Shown one piece after another: positions 46,465-54,984 of a stretch of DNA of 64,000 nt. The position numbers were made by a program, and so were the translations under genes. Source of the stretch: JANQRZ01 sp965215165 (GTDB lineage Bacteria; Bacteroidota; Rhodothermia; Rhodothermales; JANQRZ01); NCBI GenBank assembly GCA_965215165.1, contig CBDCCX010000006.1, positions 744,001 to 808,000 on the forward strand. The letters run 5' to 3'. Below the pieces are notes generated by a model that was not told where the DNA came from, did not search any database, and saw nothing but the letters and a program-made list of their open reading frames with translations. Each line of letters starts with the position of its first letter. The first letter of the stretch is position 1.

Positions 46465-46613
46465 GGTCGGGCGGGCTGGGGAGAGGGCGGGGAGGCAGCG
46501 CGAGCGCTCTCTAAGAAAACGGATACGGGGATAGCGTGCAACTCCTTTGTTCAGAATGTGGGCACTACTGGGCGCATCTGGCGTAGGCACCGGCCTCCGC
46601 TCTGCTCCACGCT

Positions 46614-47573
46614 ATGCACGACCACGCGTCCCACCGGACTAACCACGCGCCCGGCGGGCGCGACGAGAGCACGCTCGCCATCACCGCGAGCCTCGGGGTG
46701 GCCGTGCTGATGCTCGTCGGCAAGCTCGCGGCCTTCTTCATCACGGGCTCGACGGCCATCCTCTCGGACGCGCTGGAGTCGGTGATCCATCTGTTCGCCA
46801 CCGGCATCGCGGCCGTCAGCCTGTGGTACGCCGCGCAGCCGCCGGACCCGCAGCACCCGTACGGGCACGGCAAGATCGCCTACTTCTCGTCCGGCTTCGA
46901 GGGCGTGCTGATCGCGGTGGCGGCCGTCGGGATTCTCTACGCGGCCGTGACGGCGCTCATCGCGGGGCCGGAGCTGGAGCAGCTCGGCCTCGGGCTGCTG
47001 ATCACGGCGGCGCTCGCGGCGGTCAACGCCGTCCTCGGCGTCGCGCTGATCCGCATCGGGAAGCGGCAGAACGCGCTCGTCCTGGTCGCCAACGGGCAGC
47101 ACGTGCTGACGGACATGTGGACCAGCCTGGGCGTCCTCGCGGGCGTCGGGCTGGTCTGGGCGACGGGCGTCCTGTGGCTCGACCCGGTCGTGGCGCTCCT
47201 CGTCGGGGCCAACATCCTGTGGACCTCGGTGCGGCTGGTGCGCGGGGCCTACGAAGGGCTGATGGAAAAGGCCGACGTGGCCGACACCGAGCGGATCGTC
47301 GAGTGCCTCGACGCGGCGCGGGCGGCCGGGCGGATCAGCGGCTGGCACCAACTCCGCCACCGCCGCGTCAACGACCAGCTCTGGGTGGAGCTGCACCTGC
47401 TCTTCCCGCCCCGTCTCTCGCTCACCGAGGCGCACGCCCGCGCCTCGGCGGTCGAGGCCGAGGTGCGCGCCCTCTTCCCCGAATCGTCGGTGCTGGTCAC
47501 CTCGCACCTCGAGCCGGAGACCCACGAGCACGCCGCCGAGGAGACCGAGCACCGGCACGACGCGCTGGGGTGA
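46614..47573 (+). CDS. cation diffusion facilitator transporter
   Basis: Inner-membrane divalent-metal exporter of 319 residues with six predicted membrane helices and a C-terminal cytoplasmic domain. The metal-site segments are ITGSTAILSDALESVIHL (Ser-Asp-x-x-Glu-Ser) and NGQHVLTDMWTSLG (His-x-x-x-Asp). Both termini are His-rich (MHDHASHRTNH; HEHAAEETEHRHD), consistent with Zn, Co or Fe; the metal cannot be fixed. Divergent from the GCS2 gene. The stop lies in an 8-nt repeat that leads into the 54-nt dispersed element. Confidence 0.93.
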   Translation: MHDHASHRTNHAPGGRDESTLAITASLGVAVLMLVGKLAAFFITGSTAILSDALESVIHLFATGIAAVSLWYAAQPPDPQHPYGHGKIAYFSSGFEGVLIAVAAVGILYAAVTALIAGPELEQLGLGLLITAALAAVNAVLGVALIRIGKRQNALVLVANGQHVLTDMWTSLGVLAGVGLVWATGVLWLDPVVALLVGANILWTSVRLVRGAYEGLMEKADVADTERIVECLDAARAAGRISGWHQLRHRRVNDQLWVELHLLFPPRLSLTEAHARASAVEAEVRALFPESSVLVTSHLEPETHEHAAEETEHRHDALG

Positions 47574-47648
47574 GGGTTGGGGGATTGGGGAATCAAAGAA
47601 AACCGAGAAAATTAACCCTGCGGTTGAGGACGCTGCCGCACCTTCCAC
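47573..47648. repeat. octads plus 54-nt dispersed element, copy B
   Basis: Octads GGGTTGGG, GGATTGGG, GAATCAAA start at the CDF stop codon. From 47595 a 54-nt segment (begins AAAGAAAACCGAGAAA, ends CACCTTCCAC) aligns with 20170-20223 at 41 of 54 positions. It ends eight bases before the next ATG, so here it also forms the leader of the oxidoreductase gene. Confidence 0.65.
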
Positions 47649-47655
47649 GAACCAC

Positions 47656-49029
47656 ATGCGTATCGCCGTCATCGGGGGGTTGGCCGCCGGACCTGCCGCC
47701 GCTGCCGAAGCCGTCCGCTCGAACCCGGACGCCGAGGTCGTGCTCTTCGAGCAGACCGCGCACATCTCGGTCGGGGCGTGCGAGATGCCGTACTACGTCA
47801 GCGACCGGATCGAGAGCGCCGACACGCTCGAGGTCTTGACCCCGGCGGAGTTCGAGGCGACGCGCGGGGCCACGGTAAAGGTTCGCCACCGCGTCACGTC
47901 GCTGCGGCCGCGCGAGCGCGCGCTGACGGTCGAGGCGCTCGACTTCGGGAGCGTCCACCAGGAGTCCTTCGACCGGTTCATCCTCGCCGTCGGCGCTCGG
48001 GCGAAGCGGCTCGGGATCGAGGGGGAGGACGCGCCGAACGTGTTCGTGCTCCGCTCGCTCGAGGACGCCGTCGCCATCAAGGCCACGCTCGATGCCGAGC
48101 TGGTCCGCCACGCCGTGATCGTCGGCGGCGGCTACGTCGGGCTGGAAATGGCGGAGGCGCTGCGCGTGCGCGGCGTGCGGGTGACAGTGCTCGACAAGGC
48201 CGGGCGCGTCCTGCCGACGACGCTCTCCGACGATCTGGCCGGCCCGGTCGTCGAGGCCGTCCGCGCCGGAGGCGTCGTGGTCCGCGGCGAGATGCCGACG
48301 CGCTTCGAGACGGACGATGCCGGCCGAGTCGTAGCGGTCCACACCGACGAGAAGGAGGTCATCGGGTGCGACCTCGTGCTCGTCGCGGTCGGGCTAGAGC
48401 CTCGAACCGAGCTGGCCGAGGCGTCCGGCGTCCGGCTCGGGAAGACCGGAGCCATCGCCGTGGACGCTGGGATGCAGACGAGCGCGCCGAACGTCTGGGC
48501 GTGCGGCGACTGCATCGAGGTGCCCCGCGTGCTCGACGGCCGGCCGGTCTACTTCCCGCTCGCGCCCGTCGCCCGGCGGTCGGCCCGGGTCGCGGCCAGG
48601 AACGCGGCCCGGTCTGGGCGGGGCGGCCGCGCGACGTTTGCGCCGATCACGCAGTCCATCGCCGTGTGCGCCTTCGGAATGGAGGTGGCCCGGGCCGGCG
48701 TCTCGCCGGAGGAGGCGCGCGTGGCCGGCCTCGACGCCGTCGCGTCGTCGGTGCAGCACTGGTCCCGCGTGAAGCTCTACCCCGGCGCGAAGCCGCTCTG
48801 GGTGCGCTTGGTGGTCGAGCGTGGGTCGGGCCGGCTGCTCGGCGGCGAGTGCGTTGGGCAGGAGGGGGCCGCTCTGCGAGCGAACGTCCTGGTGCCGCTC
48901 ATCCGGTCGGGCTGCACGGCGGCGCAGGTCCGGGACGAGATCGACCTGGTCTACACCCCGCCGCTGGCTCCGGCCGTGGACCCGCTGCTGGTCGCGGCCT
49001 CGGAGGCGGCGAAGGCGGCAGCCGAATGA
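47656..49029 (+). CDS. FAD-dependent CoA-disulfide-reductase-like oxidoreductase
   Basis: Pyridine-nucleotide-disulfide oxidoreductase of 457 residues. FAD motif IGGLAAGPAAAAEAVR opens the protein; the single redox cysteine lies in SVGACEMPYYVSD (Cys about residue 42), as in CoA-disulfide reductase and NADH oxidase/persulfide reductase members. The NAD motif is VGGGYVGLEMAEALR, and the flavin-contact stretch is VWACGDCIEVP. CoA disulfide or persulfide reduction is the likely reaction. The stop at 49027-49029 lies at the edge of an inverted 7-nt repeat. Confidence 0.88.
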   Translation: MRIAVIGGLAAGPAAAAEAVRSNPDAEVVLFEQTAHISVGACEMPYYVSDRIESADTLEVLTPAEFEATRGATVKVRHRVTSLRPRERALTVEALDFGSVHQESFDRFILAVGARAKRLGIEGEDAPNVFVLRSLEDAVAIKATLDAELVRHAVIVGGGYVGLEMAEALRVRGVRVTVLDKAGRVLPTTLSDDLAGPVVEAVRAGGVVVRGEMPTRFETDDAGRVVAVHTDEKEVIGCDLVLVAVGLEPRTELAEASGVRLGKTGAIAVDAGMQTSAPNVWACGDCIEVPRVLDGRPVYFPLAPVARRSARVAARNAARSGRGGRATFAPITQSIAVCAFGMEVARAGVSPEEARVAGLDAVASSVQHWSRVKLYPGAKPLWVRLVVERGSGRLLGGECVGQEGAALRANVLVPLIRSGCTAAQVRDEIDLVYTPPLAPAVDPLLVAASEAAKAAAE

Positions 49030-49107
49030 CGAACGGTGAGTGACGAGCGACGGAGTCTCCCGTTCGCTGGCCTTCGCCGCTCATCGTCCGTAGCTCGTCG
49101 TTCACTC
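49025..49107. repeat. inverted 7-nt repeats spanning both stops of convergent genes
   Basis: Left: GAATGAC, GAACGGT, GAGTGAC, GAGCGAC; right, complementary sense: GAGTGAA, CGACGAG, CTACGGA, CGATGAG. The TGA of the oxidoreductase lies in the first heptad and the TGA of the zinc-ribbon gene in the mirror heptad. The two arms can form a long imperfect hairpin. Confidence 0.75.
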
Positions 49108-49341
49108 GACGCTGTCGACGAGGCCGGAGACGCCGACGGCCTGCGAGCAGTGGTCGCAGCAGTAGAAGGCATCGCCGGCCTCGAGACCGTGGCCGAGGAT
49201 GCGGACGCCGCAGTGGGCGCAGCTCGGCGCGAGCTTCTGGGCGGCGCACTCGATGGAGTCGAACGTGTACTGGTCGCCGGTGACGGTGGTGACGGTGAAC
49301 GCCTTGTCGTAGTCGTTGCCGCAGGTGTCGCAGGAGGGCAT
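49102..49341 (-). CDS. small zinc-ribbon protein
   Basis: A 79-residue protein with four Cys pairs: CDTCGNDYDKAF at the N-terminus, IECAAQKLAPSC, CAHCGVRILGHG and CCDHCSQAV. Two treble-clef/rubredoxin-like zinc sites are likely. Length and arrangement match small Actinobacteria/Bacteroidota metal-binding proteins annotated only as zinc-ribbon; no function is known. Its stop codon lies in the inverted repeat shared with the convergent oxidoreductase. Confidence 0.82.
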   Translation of the reverse strand: MPSCDTCGNDYDKAFTVTTVTGDQYTFDSIECAAQKLAPSCAHCGVRILGHGLEAGDAFYCCDHCSQAVGVSGLVDSVE

Positions 49342-49434
49342 GGCCGGGAGGATCGGGAGGATCAGAGGAGAAAGGAGAAGCGGAAGCTACGGGCACGCGT
49401 ATCCTCGCACCCGGAAAAACACTCGCCCCGACCG

Positions 49435-50775
49435 ATGCCCGCTCTGCTCGTTGCCCGCGCCCGCGCCCTCGCCCGCCTGACCCGGATCGAGCGCGACGAC
49501 GCCTACGCCGACCTCCTCGGCGGGGACGCGGCCGGGAGCGACGACGACGCCCGCGAGGAGCGGCAGGCGGCGGAGTACGTCGCGGGCGTCACCCGGCAGC
49601 GCCGCTGGCTGGACTTCCTCATCGCCCACGTCTACCGGGGCGACCTCGACGCGATGGAGCCCGCGCTCCGGCAGATCCTCCGCATCGGGGTGTACGACCT
49701 CCTCTTCCTCCGCACCCCGCCGCACGCGGCTGTCAACGAGGCCGTCGAGCTAGCCAAGCGCGAGGTCCGGCCGAAGGCGGGCGGCCTGGTCAACGGCGTG
49801 CTCCGCGCCCTGCTCCGGCAGATCGACCGCCTGCCCGAGCCCGACACCGGCCGCCCGGCGCGCGACCTCGCCGTCCGCCACTCGCACCCGACGTGGATCG
49901 TCACGCGCTGGCTGGACCGGTGGGGCGAGGCCGAGACGACAGCCCTTCTCGAGCGCGACAACGCCCGCCCGCGCTACGCCCTCCGCCTCAACACGCTCCG
50001 CACCACGGCAGCCGCCCTCGGCGAGACGCTCGACGCGCTCGGGGTCGAGTGGACCCCGTCGGCCTGGCTCGACGACTTCGTGACGGTCGAGCGCTTGCAG
50101 CCGATTCTGCACGCGGGGCTGCTGGCCGACGGCACCGTCGCGGTGCAGGACGAGGCGGCGGGCTTGGTCGGCCGCGTGCTCGGTCCCCGCCCCGGCGAGA
50201 CGGTCCTCGACCTGGCCGCCGCGCCGGGCGGCAAGGCGCTCCACGCCGCGCTCCAAATGCGCGACACCGGCCGCGTGCTCGCCTTCGACCTGCACCCCGG
50301 CCGGGCGGGCCTGGTCCGCGAGGCCGCCGCCGCGCACGGGCTGGCCTCGGTCGAGGTCGAGGCCGCCGACCTGCGCGACCTCGCCGCGCGCCCCGACCCA
50401 CCGGTGGGCGACCGCGTGCTGCTCGACGCGCCGTGCTCCGGCCTGGGCGTCCTCGCCAAGCGCGCCGACCTCCGCTGGCGGCGCACGTCCGAGGAGATCG
50501 CCGAGCTGGTCACGTTGCAGGACGAGCTGCTCGACGCGGCCGCCGTGCTCGTCCGCCCCGGCGGGCTGCTCGTCTACAGCACCTGCACGACCGAGCCCGA
50601 GGAGAACGAGGACCGCGTCGCCGCTTTTCTGGCTCGGCACTCCGGCTTCGCGCTGGAGCGGGCGGACGGTCTCGTGCCGGACACGTTTGTGACCGAGGCG
50701 GGGTACTACGCCGCGCTCCCGCAGCGGCACGGCACCGACGGGGCCTTCGCCGTGCGCCTGCGCCGGAGCGCGTAA
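49435..50775 (+). CDS. rsmB: 16S rRNA (cytosine-967-C5)-methyltransferase RsmB
   Basis: A 446-residue rRNA methyltransferase. Residues 1-140 form a NusB-like RNA-binding domain (LRIGVYDLLFL, AVNEAVELAK). The catalytic domain has SAM loop LDLAAAPGGKALHAA, DAPCSGLGVLAKRADLRWRR and the nucleophile region YSTCTTEPEENED, giving the two cysteines of the m5C class. ATG 49435 begins the NusB-like domain; upstream residues are not conserved. Confidence 0.94.
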   Translation: MPALLVARARALARLTRIERDDAYADLLGGDAAGSDDDAREERQAAEYVAGVTRQRRWLDFLIAHVYRGDLDAMEPALRQILRIGVYDLLFLRTPPHAAVNEAVELAKREVRPKAGGLVNGVLRALLRQIDRLPEPDTGRPARDLAVRHSHPTWIVTRWLDRWGEAETTALLERDNARPRYALRLNTLRTTAAALGETLDALGVEWTPSAWLDDFVTVERLQPILHAGLLADGTVAVQDEAAGLVGRVLGPRPGETVLDLAAAPGGKALHAALQMRDTGRVLAFDLHPGRAGLVREAAAAHGLASVEVEAADLRDLAARPDPPVGDRVLLDAPCSGLGVLAKRADLRWRRTSEEIAELVTLQDELLDAAAVLVRPGGLLVYSTCTTEPEENEDRVAAFLARHSGFALERADGLVPDTFVTEAGYYAALPQRHGTDGAFAVRLRRSA

Positions 50776-50846
50776 GGCGCGCGGTCGGGCCCGTATCTTT
50801 CGCGCCGGCCCTCGCCACCTCGTTCTCCCTCTCTTCGCGTCCGTCC

Positions 50847-52034
50847 ATGCTGCGTCTCCACGGTCCCGTCACTCGAGGCGTAGAGCGGAATCGGTGGGTG
50901 CTAGCGGCGGCGGCGGCGGCCTACCTCCCGCTGACCCTGCTGGGGTTCGGGTCGGACATAGACTCGTACCTCGTCGTCGAGACTGGCGTCCGGCTGCTCG
51001 AGGAGGGGACCTACCGGCCGTCGCGCACCCCCGGTTTCCTCGTCTACGAGGTTGGGTCGGCCGCTCTGGTGTGGCTGGGCGGCAGCGTGGCGAGCAACCT
51101 CGGCTCGGCGGCGATGGCGCTGGTGGCGGTGGCGAGCTTCCTCGGGCTGTGCCGGCGCTGGGCGGTGCCGCACCGCCACCTGCTGGCGCTGGCCTTCGCC
51201 CTGCATCCGTTCGTGTGGGTGAACGCGGCCTCGACGATGGACTACCTGTGGGCGCTCGGCTTCGGCCTGGCTGGGGGCGTGCTCCTGCTGGACCGCCGGT
51301 GGCTGGGAGCGGGGCTGGTCTTCGGGCTCGCCATCGGGACGCGGCTGACCACCGTCCTCGTCGTGGCTCCTTTCCTGGTCTACGCCCTGACGCAGCGGCG
51401 AGCCGACTGGCGCGGCCTAGCGCTGACGGCGCTCCTCGCGTTTGGGCTGGGCGGACTGTGCTACGTGCCTAGCCTGCTCGCGTACCAGGGCCTGGGCTTG
51501 CTCGAGATCGCGGGCACCGAGGAGCAGGCAACGTGGACGTGGGCCGCGCACCTGGGGCGTTTCGTGTATAAGAATATCTACCTGTGGGGGCTGCCGGCTG
51601 CCCTCGTGCTGGCCGGCTTGGCCGTGCGGGCGGTGCGCCGAGCGCGGCAGCGCCCGCCGTCCGCCGTGCTGGCCCTGTGCCTGAGCGTGATCGGGCTGTA
51701 CGAGCTGTTCTACCTCCGCTATCCGCTGGAGCAGGAGTACATCCTGCCGGTCATCCCCTTCGTCCTGATCGGGCTGGGGCTGAGCGTGGGGCGGCGGGGG
51801 CTGGTGCTCTTCTGCGCCCTCGTGCTGGCCTACAACCTCGTCAGCGTCAACCTGGCCCGGCCGGACCGGCCCAACATGGCGCGGTCCGTGGACTACGGGC
51901 TATGGGCCGAGCCGGGGTACCTCGCCGACGACACGCGGCAGCGCCTCCTGGTGCTGGAGTGCGCGACCGCGACCTGCTGGCTCGAGAACTGGATAGGCCG
52001 GAGGAGTGAAATATCTGCCCCGGTCGGGCGTTAG
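50847..52034 (+). CDS. polytopic membrane protein, GT-C glycosyltransferase-like
   Basis: A 395-residue protein with about ten hydrophobic segments. An acidic motif in the first outside loop (GSDIDSYLVVETG) is where GT-C enzymes carry their catalytic Asp, and the later STMDYLWALGF and RLTTVLVVAPF loops suit the same fold. Relatives transfer sugars from polyprenyl-phosphate donors in the envelope, but I see no decisive family motif. A consistent alternative is an uncharacterised DUF2029-like protein. Confidence 0.65.
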   Translation: MLRLHGPVTRGVERNRWVLAAAAAAYLPLTLLGFGSDIDSYLVVETGVRLLEEGTYRPSRTPGFLVYEVGSAALVWLGGSVASNLGSAAMALVAVASFLGLCRRWAVPHRHLLALAFALHPFVWVNAASTMDYLWALGFGLAGGVLLLDRRWLGAGLVFGLAIGTRLTTVLVVAPFLVYALTQRRADWRGLALTALLAFGLGGLCYVPSLLAYQGLGLLEIAGTEEQATWTWAAHLGRFVYKNIYLWGLPAALVLAGLAVRAVRRARQRPPSAVLALCLSVIGLYELFYLRYPLEQEYILPVIPFVLIGLGLSVGRRGLVLFCALVLAYNLVSVNLARPDRPNMARSVDYGLWAEPGYLADDTRQRLLVLECATATCWLENWIGRRSEISAPVGR

Positions 52035-52116
52035 CGAGGAGGGACGGAAATAGGACTTGCCCTCCGGCCTCGTTTTTGCCATCTTTGGCCTTCTCCGCGC
52101 ACCCGCTGCCCCCTCG

Positions 52117-53205
52117 ATGACCGGTCTCCGCCCGCTCGGCCTGCTGATCCTTTTCCTCTCGCTCGCCGCCGCGCCCGCCGAGGCGCAGCGCGTCGCCAAG
52201 TACGGAGCCGACTTTCTCGCCGGCGGCGTCGGCGGCCGGGCCCTCGGGATGGGCGGGGCCTACGTCGCGCTCGCCAACGACGTGACGGCCGGCTACTGGA
52301 ACCCGGCCGGGCTGAACGCGACGGTCTACCCCGAGGCCGCCTACATGCACGCCGAGCGCTTCGACGGCATCGTGCAGTTCGACTACGGCGCGGGCGTCTT
52401 CCCGGTCAACGCCCGCTCGACGGTCGGCCTCTCGTTCTTCCGCTCCGGCGTCGACGACATCGCCAACACGCTCAACGCCTGGGACGCCGCGAACGACCGC
52501 CCCACGCCCGACTCGATCAGCTTCTTCTCGGCCGCCGACTACGCCTTCTTCGTCTCCTACGCCCGGCAGGTCCGCTCCAACCTGTCCGTCGGCGTGACGG
52601 CCAAGGTGGTCCGCCGCGGCATCGGCGACTTCGCGAGCGCCTGGGGCTACTCGCTCGACGTCGGCGCGCAGTACCGGGTCGGCCTCTTCCAACTCGGCCT
52701 CAACATCCAGGACGTGACGGGCATGCTCCAGTCGTGGAGCCTGGACAGCGGCGAGCTCGCCAACATCAGCGAGGTCTTCGGTGCAGAGGCACCCGTCGGC
52801 GGGGCCGAGATCGTGCTGCCGGTCGCGCGCTTCGGGACGGGCGTGACGCTGCCGCTGACCCAGGACCTCGGCTTCACCGCCGGGCTGGACTTCGACCTCG
52901 CCTTCGACGGGCAGCGCGCCTACGCCTTCAACGCGGGCAACGTGTCGTTCCACCCGCGCCTCGGGAGCGAGCTGACGTTCCGCAACATCGTCGCCCTCCG
53001 CGCCGGCATCTCGGACGTGACCTCGTCCGAGCGCTTCGGCACCGAGGTCACGCCGACCGTCGGGGCGGGCCTCAACGTCGGCGCGTTCGACGTGGACTAC
53101 GGCTTCGGCGACTTCGGCGGCATCCGGCAGGAGCTGGGCTACTCGCACCGCGTCTCGCTGAAGTACACCCTCACCCAGGATCGCCTCGCCCGCGCCAACC
53201 GCTGA
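52117..53205 (+). CDS. PorV/PorQ family outer-membrane protein
   Basis: A 362-residue outer-membrane beta-barrel with signal peptide ending AEAQ (about residue 26). The start RALGMGGAYVALANDVTAGYWNPAGL is the PorV/FadL-like family signature, followed by repeated amphipathic strands and a final strand GYSHRVSLKYTLT. PorV shuttles type IX cargo from the translocon to the attachment complex in Bacteroidota; this gene fits the presence of the CTD-bearing giant protein, although PorV/PorQ paralogues with other roles exist. ATG 52117 gives the correct signal peptide. Confidence 0.85.
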   Translation: MTGLRPLGLLILFLSLAAAPAEAQRVAKYGADFLAGGVGGRALGMGGAYVALANDVTAGYWNPAGLNATVYPEAAYMHAERFDGIVQFDYGAGVFPVNARSTVGLSFFRSGVDDIANTLNAWDAANDRPTPDSISFFSAADYAFFVSYARQVRSNLSVGVTAKVVRRGIGDFASAWGYSLDVGAQYRVGLFQLGLNIQDVTGMLQSWSLDSGELANISEVFGAEAPVGGAEIVLPVARFGTGVTLPLTQDLGFTAGLDFDLAFDGQRAYAFNAGNVSFHPRLGSELTFRNIVALRAGISDVTSSERFGTEVTPTVGAGLNVGAFDVDYGFGDFGGIRQELGYSHRVSLKYTLTQDRLARANR

Positions 53206-53231
53206 CCTCGGCCAAGGCGAAGGTCTCTGTC

Positions 53232-53259
53232 GTAGGGACGCGGCACACCGTGTCCCTAC
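53232..53259. repeat. 28-nt REP palindrome, divergent core
   Basis: Left arm GTAGGGACGCGGCA, right arm CACCGTGTCCCTAC; three positions break symmetry, but GTC/GAC extend the stem by three pairs outside (53229-53262). Located between the PorV-like gene and prfB. Confidence 0.75.
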
Positions 53260-53346
53260 GACCGATGAGATACCGTGGTGCGTACCTTCGAGCCGGGGGC
53301 CTACTGTCGCCCCCGACTTCCCACCCCCCCACATTCCCATCTCCGC

Positions 53347-54454
53347 ATGGACGCCCAACTCATAGAGCGTGTCACCGCGCTCGGAGGCTATCTTTGACGT
53401 CGCCCAACGACGCCAGAAGCTAGAAACCCTGCAGGCGAAACGCCTCGACCCCACGTTCTGGGACGACCCCCAGGCTGCGCAGCAGACCGAGCGGGACATC
53501 TCCGGCGAGAAAGACTGGGTCGAGGCTTACGACCGGCTCGTCGCGATGAAGGAGGACGTCGAGACCCTCGGCGAGATGCAGGCCGAGGACCCGGACGCCG
53601 ACCTGTCGGCCGAGATCGAACGCGAGGAGGCCAAGCTGGGCCGGGCGCTCGACGCGCTCGAGCTGCGCGGGATGCTCTCCGGCCCCGACGACCACCGCGA
53701 CGCCATCCTGACCATCCACCCCGGCGCGGGCGGCACCGAGGCCCAGGACTGGGGCGACATGCTCTTGCGGATGTACACCCGCTGGGCCGAGCGCGAGGGC
53801 TACAAACCCGAGATGCTCGAGTACCAACCCGGCGAGGGCGCGGGCATCAAGAGCGCTTCGCTCCGCGTCGAGGGCCGCTTCGCCTACGGCTACCTCAAGG
53901 CCGAGAACGGCGTCCACCGGCTCGTCCGCATGTCGCCCTTCGACTCGTCCGGCCGGCGGCACACCTCGTTCACGAGCGTCTTCGTCTACCCCGAGATCGA
54001 CGACTCGATCGAGGTTGAGGTCAAGCCCGACGAGCTAGAATTGCAGACCTTCCGCTCCGGCGGCAAGGGCGGGCAGAACGTCAACAAGGTCGAGACCGGC
54101 GCGCGCTACATCTGGACCGGCCAGCTCTCCAATGGCGAGGCCGCCCGCGTCGTCGCCGAGAGCACCGAGCAGCGCTCGCAGATGCAGAACCGCGAGCGCG
54201 CGCTCCAGATGGTCAAGAGCCGCATCTACCAGCTCGAGCGCGACATCCAGGAGGCCGCGAAGGACGCGCAGGAGGCGAACAAAAAAAAGATCGAGTGGGG
54301 CAGCCAGATCCGATCCTACGTCTTCCAGCCCTACACGATGGTCAACGACCACCGCACCGAGCTCAAGATCACCGACGTCCAGGGCGTGATGGACGGCGAC
54401 CTCGAACCGTTTATCAAGGCGTACCTCCTGCAAGAAGGACTGGGACAGGACTAA
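53347..54454 (+). CDS. prfB: peptide chain release factor 2 (with programmed +1 frameshift)
   Basis: RF2 recognises UAA and UGA and releases the chain. The first 16 codons from ATG 53347 end at an in-frame TGA (53395-53397); translation continues after a +1 shift at CTT-TGA-C, giving 368 residues. Downstream are the SPF anticodon-like motif (VRMSPFDSSG), which is the RF2 hallmark, and GGQ in GSGGKGGQNVNKV. The frameshift site is kept: GGAGG (53383-53387) acts as internal Shine-Dalgarno just before TAT-CTT-TGA. The product therefore controls its own level by UGA termination efficiency. Confidence 0.97.
53383..53398 (+). promoter_or_regulatory. prfB: programmed +1 frameshift site of prfB
   Basis: GGAGG, then CTAT, then the shift codon CTT, TGA and C. 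Low RF2 pauses the ribosome at UGA and the internal Shine-Dalgarno favours +1 slippage on CUU. Spacing and the 3' C match the classical site. Confidence 0.92.
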
Positions 54455-54534
54455 GCGGGCGTCGGTTACTCCTCTTCGTATTATGGCAGTGGATGAGACA
54501 TGTCGTCTCGTACCTCCTTCGGAAAAACAAAATC

Positions 54535-54975
54535 ATGAAATATATCGCTTTCGCTCTAGCGCTGCTCAGCGGCTGCACCTTCATCGCCCCGGACGATAGC
54601 GACGGCACTCCGGCCAACCCGGATGATGGCAGCGCCCTCATCGATCCCATTGATGTCGATCTAGACGACTGCGACGATCTCAGGCAGGTTCTCCAGTCGC
54701 TCCGCACGGACATCGATGCGGAGATTGGAGACGCCTGGGCATCAAGGGTCTCGGCGTGCCGGACGCTCCCCATCGGAACCAAGGCGTGCGGTGGGCCGGC
54801 GGCGTACCTCGTCTATTCGGCTGAGGCGTCGAACAGTGACCAGCTCGAAGCGCTCGCGGCGGAGCATCGTCGGTTAGACGACGCACGCAATTCCGCCTGC
54901 CGCCTCGTCTCGACCTGCGACATCACGCCCGAGCCGGAAGTAGCACTTGAAGCCGGACGTTGCGTACCTCGGTAA
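54535..54975 (+). CDS. small lipoprotein of unknown function
   Basis: A 146-residue lipoprotein with a short signal and lipobox LLSGC (Cys17). The mature part is Asp-rich at first (PDDSDGTPANPDDGS) and has six further cysteines (DDCDDL, SACRTL, KACGGP, NSACRLV, STCDIT, AGRCVP), suggesting disulfides outside the cytoplasm. The first bases around the start are less GC-rich than neighbouring genes. It lies ten bases before nadB, on the same strand. No family recognised. Confidence 0.7.
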   Translation: MKYIAFALALLSGCTFIAPDDSDGTPANPDDGSALIDPIDVDLDDCDDLRQVLQSLRTDIDAEIGDAWASRVSACRTLPIGTKACGGPAAYLVYSAEASNSDQLEALAAEHRRLDDARNSACRLVSTCDITPEPEVALEAGRCVPR

Positions 54976-54984
54976 CCGAGAATC

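Noticed and set aside
53395..53397. In-frame TGA early in prfB, which could suggest a broken gene
   Set aside because: The context GGAGG-CTAT-CTT-TGA-C is the known programmed frameshift site and the rest of RF2 is intact.
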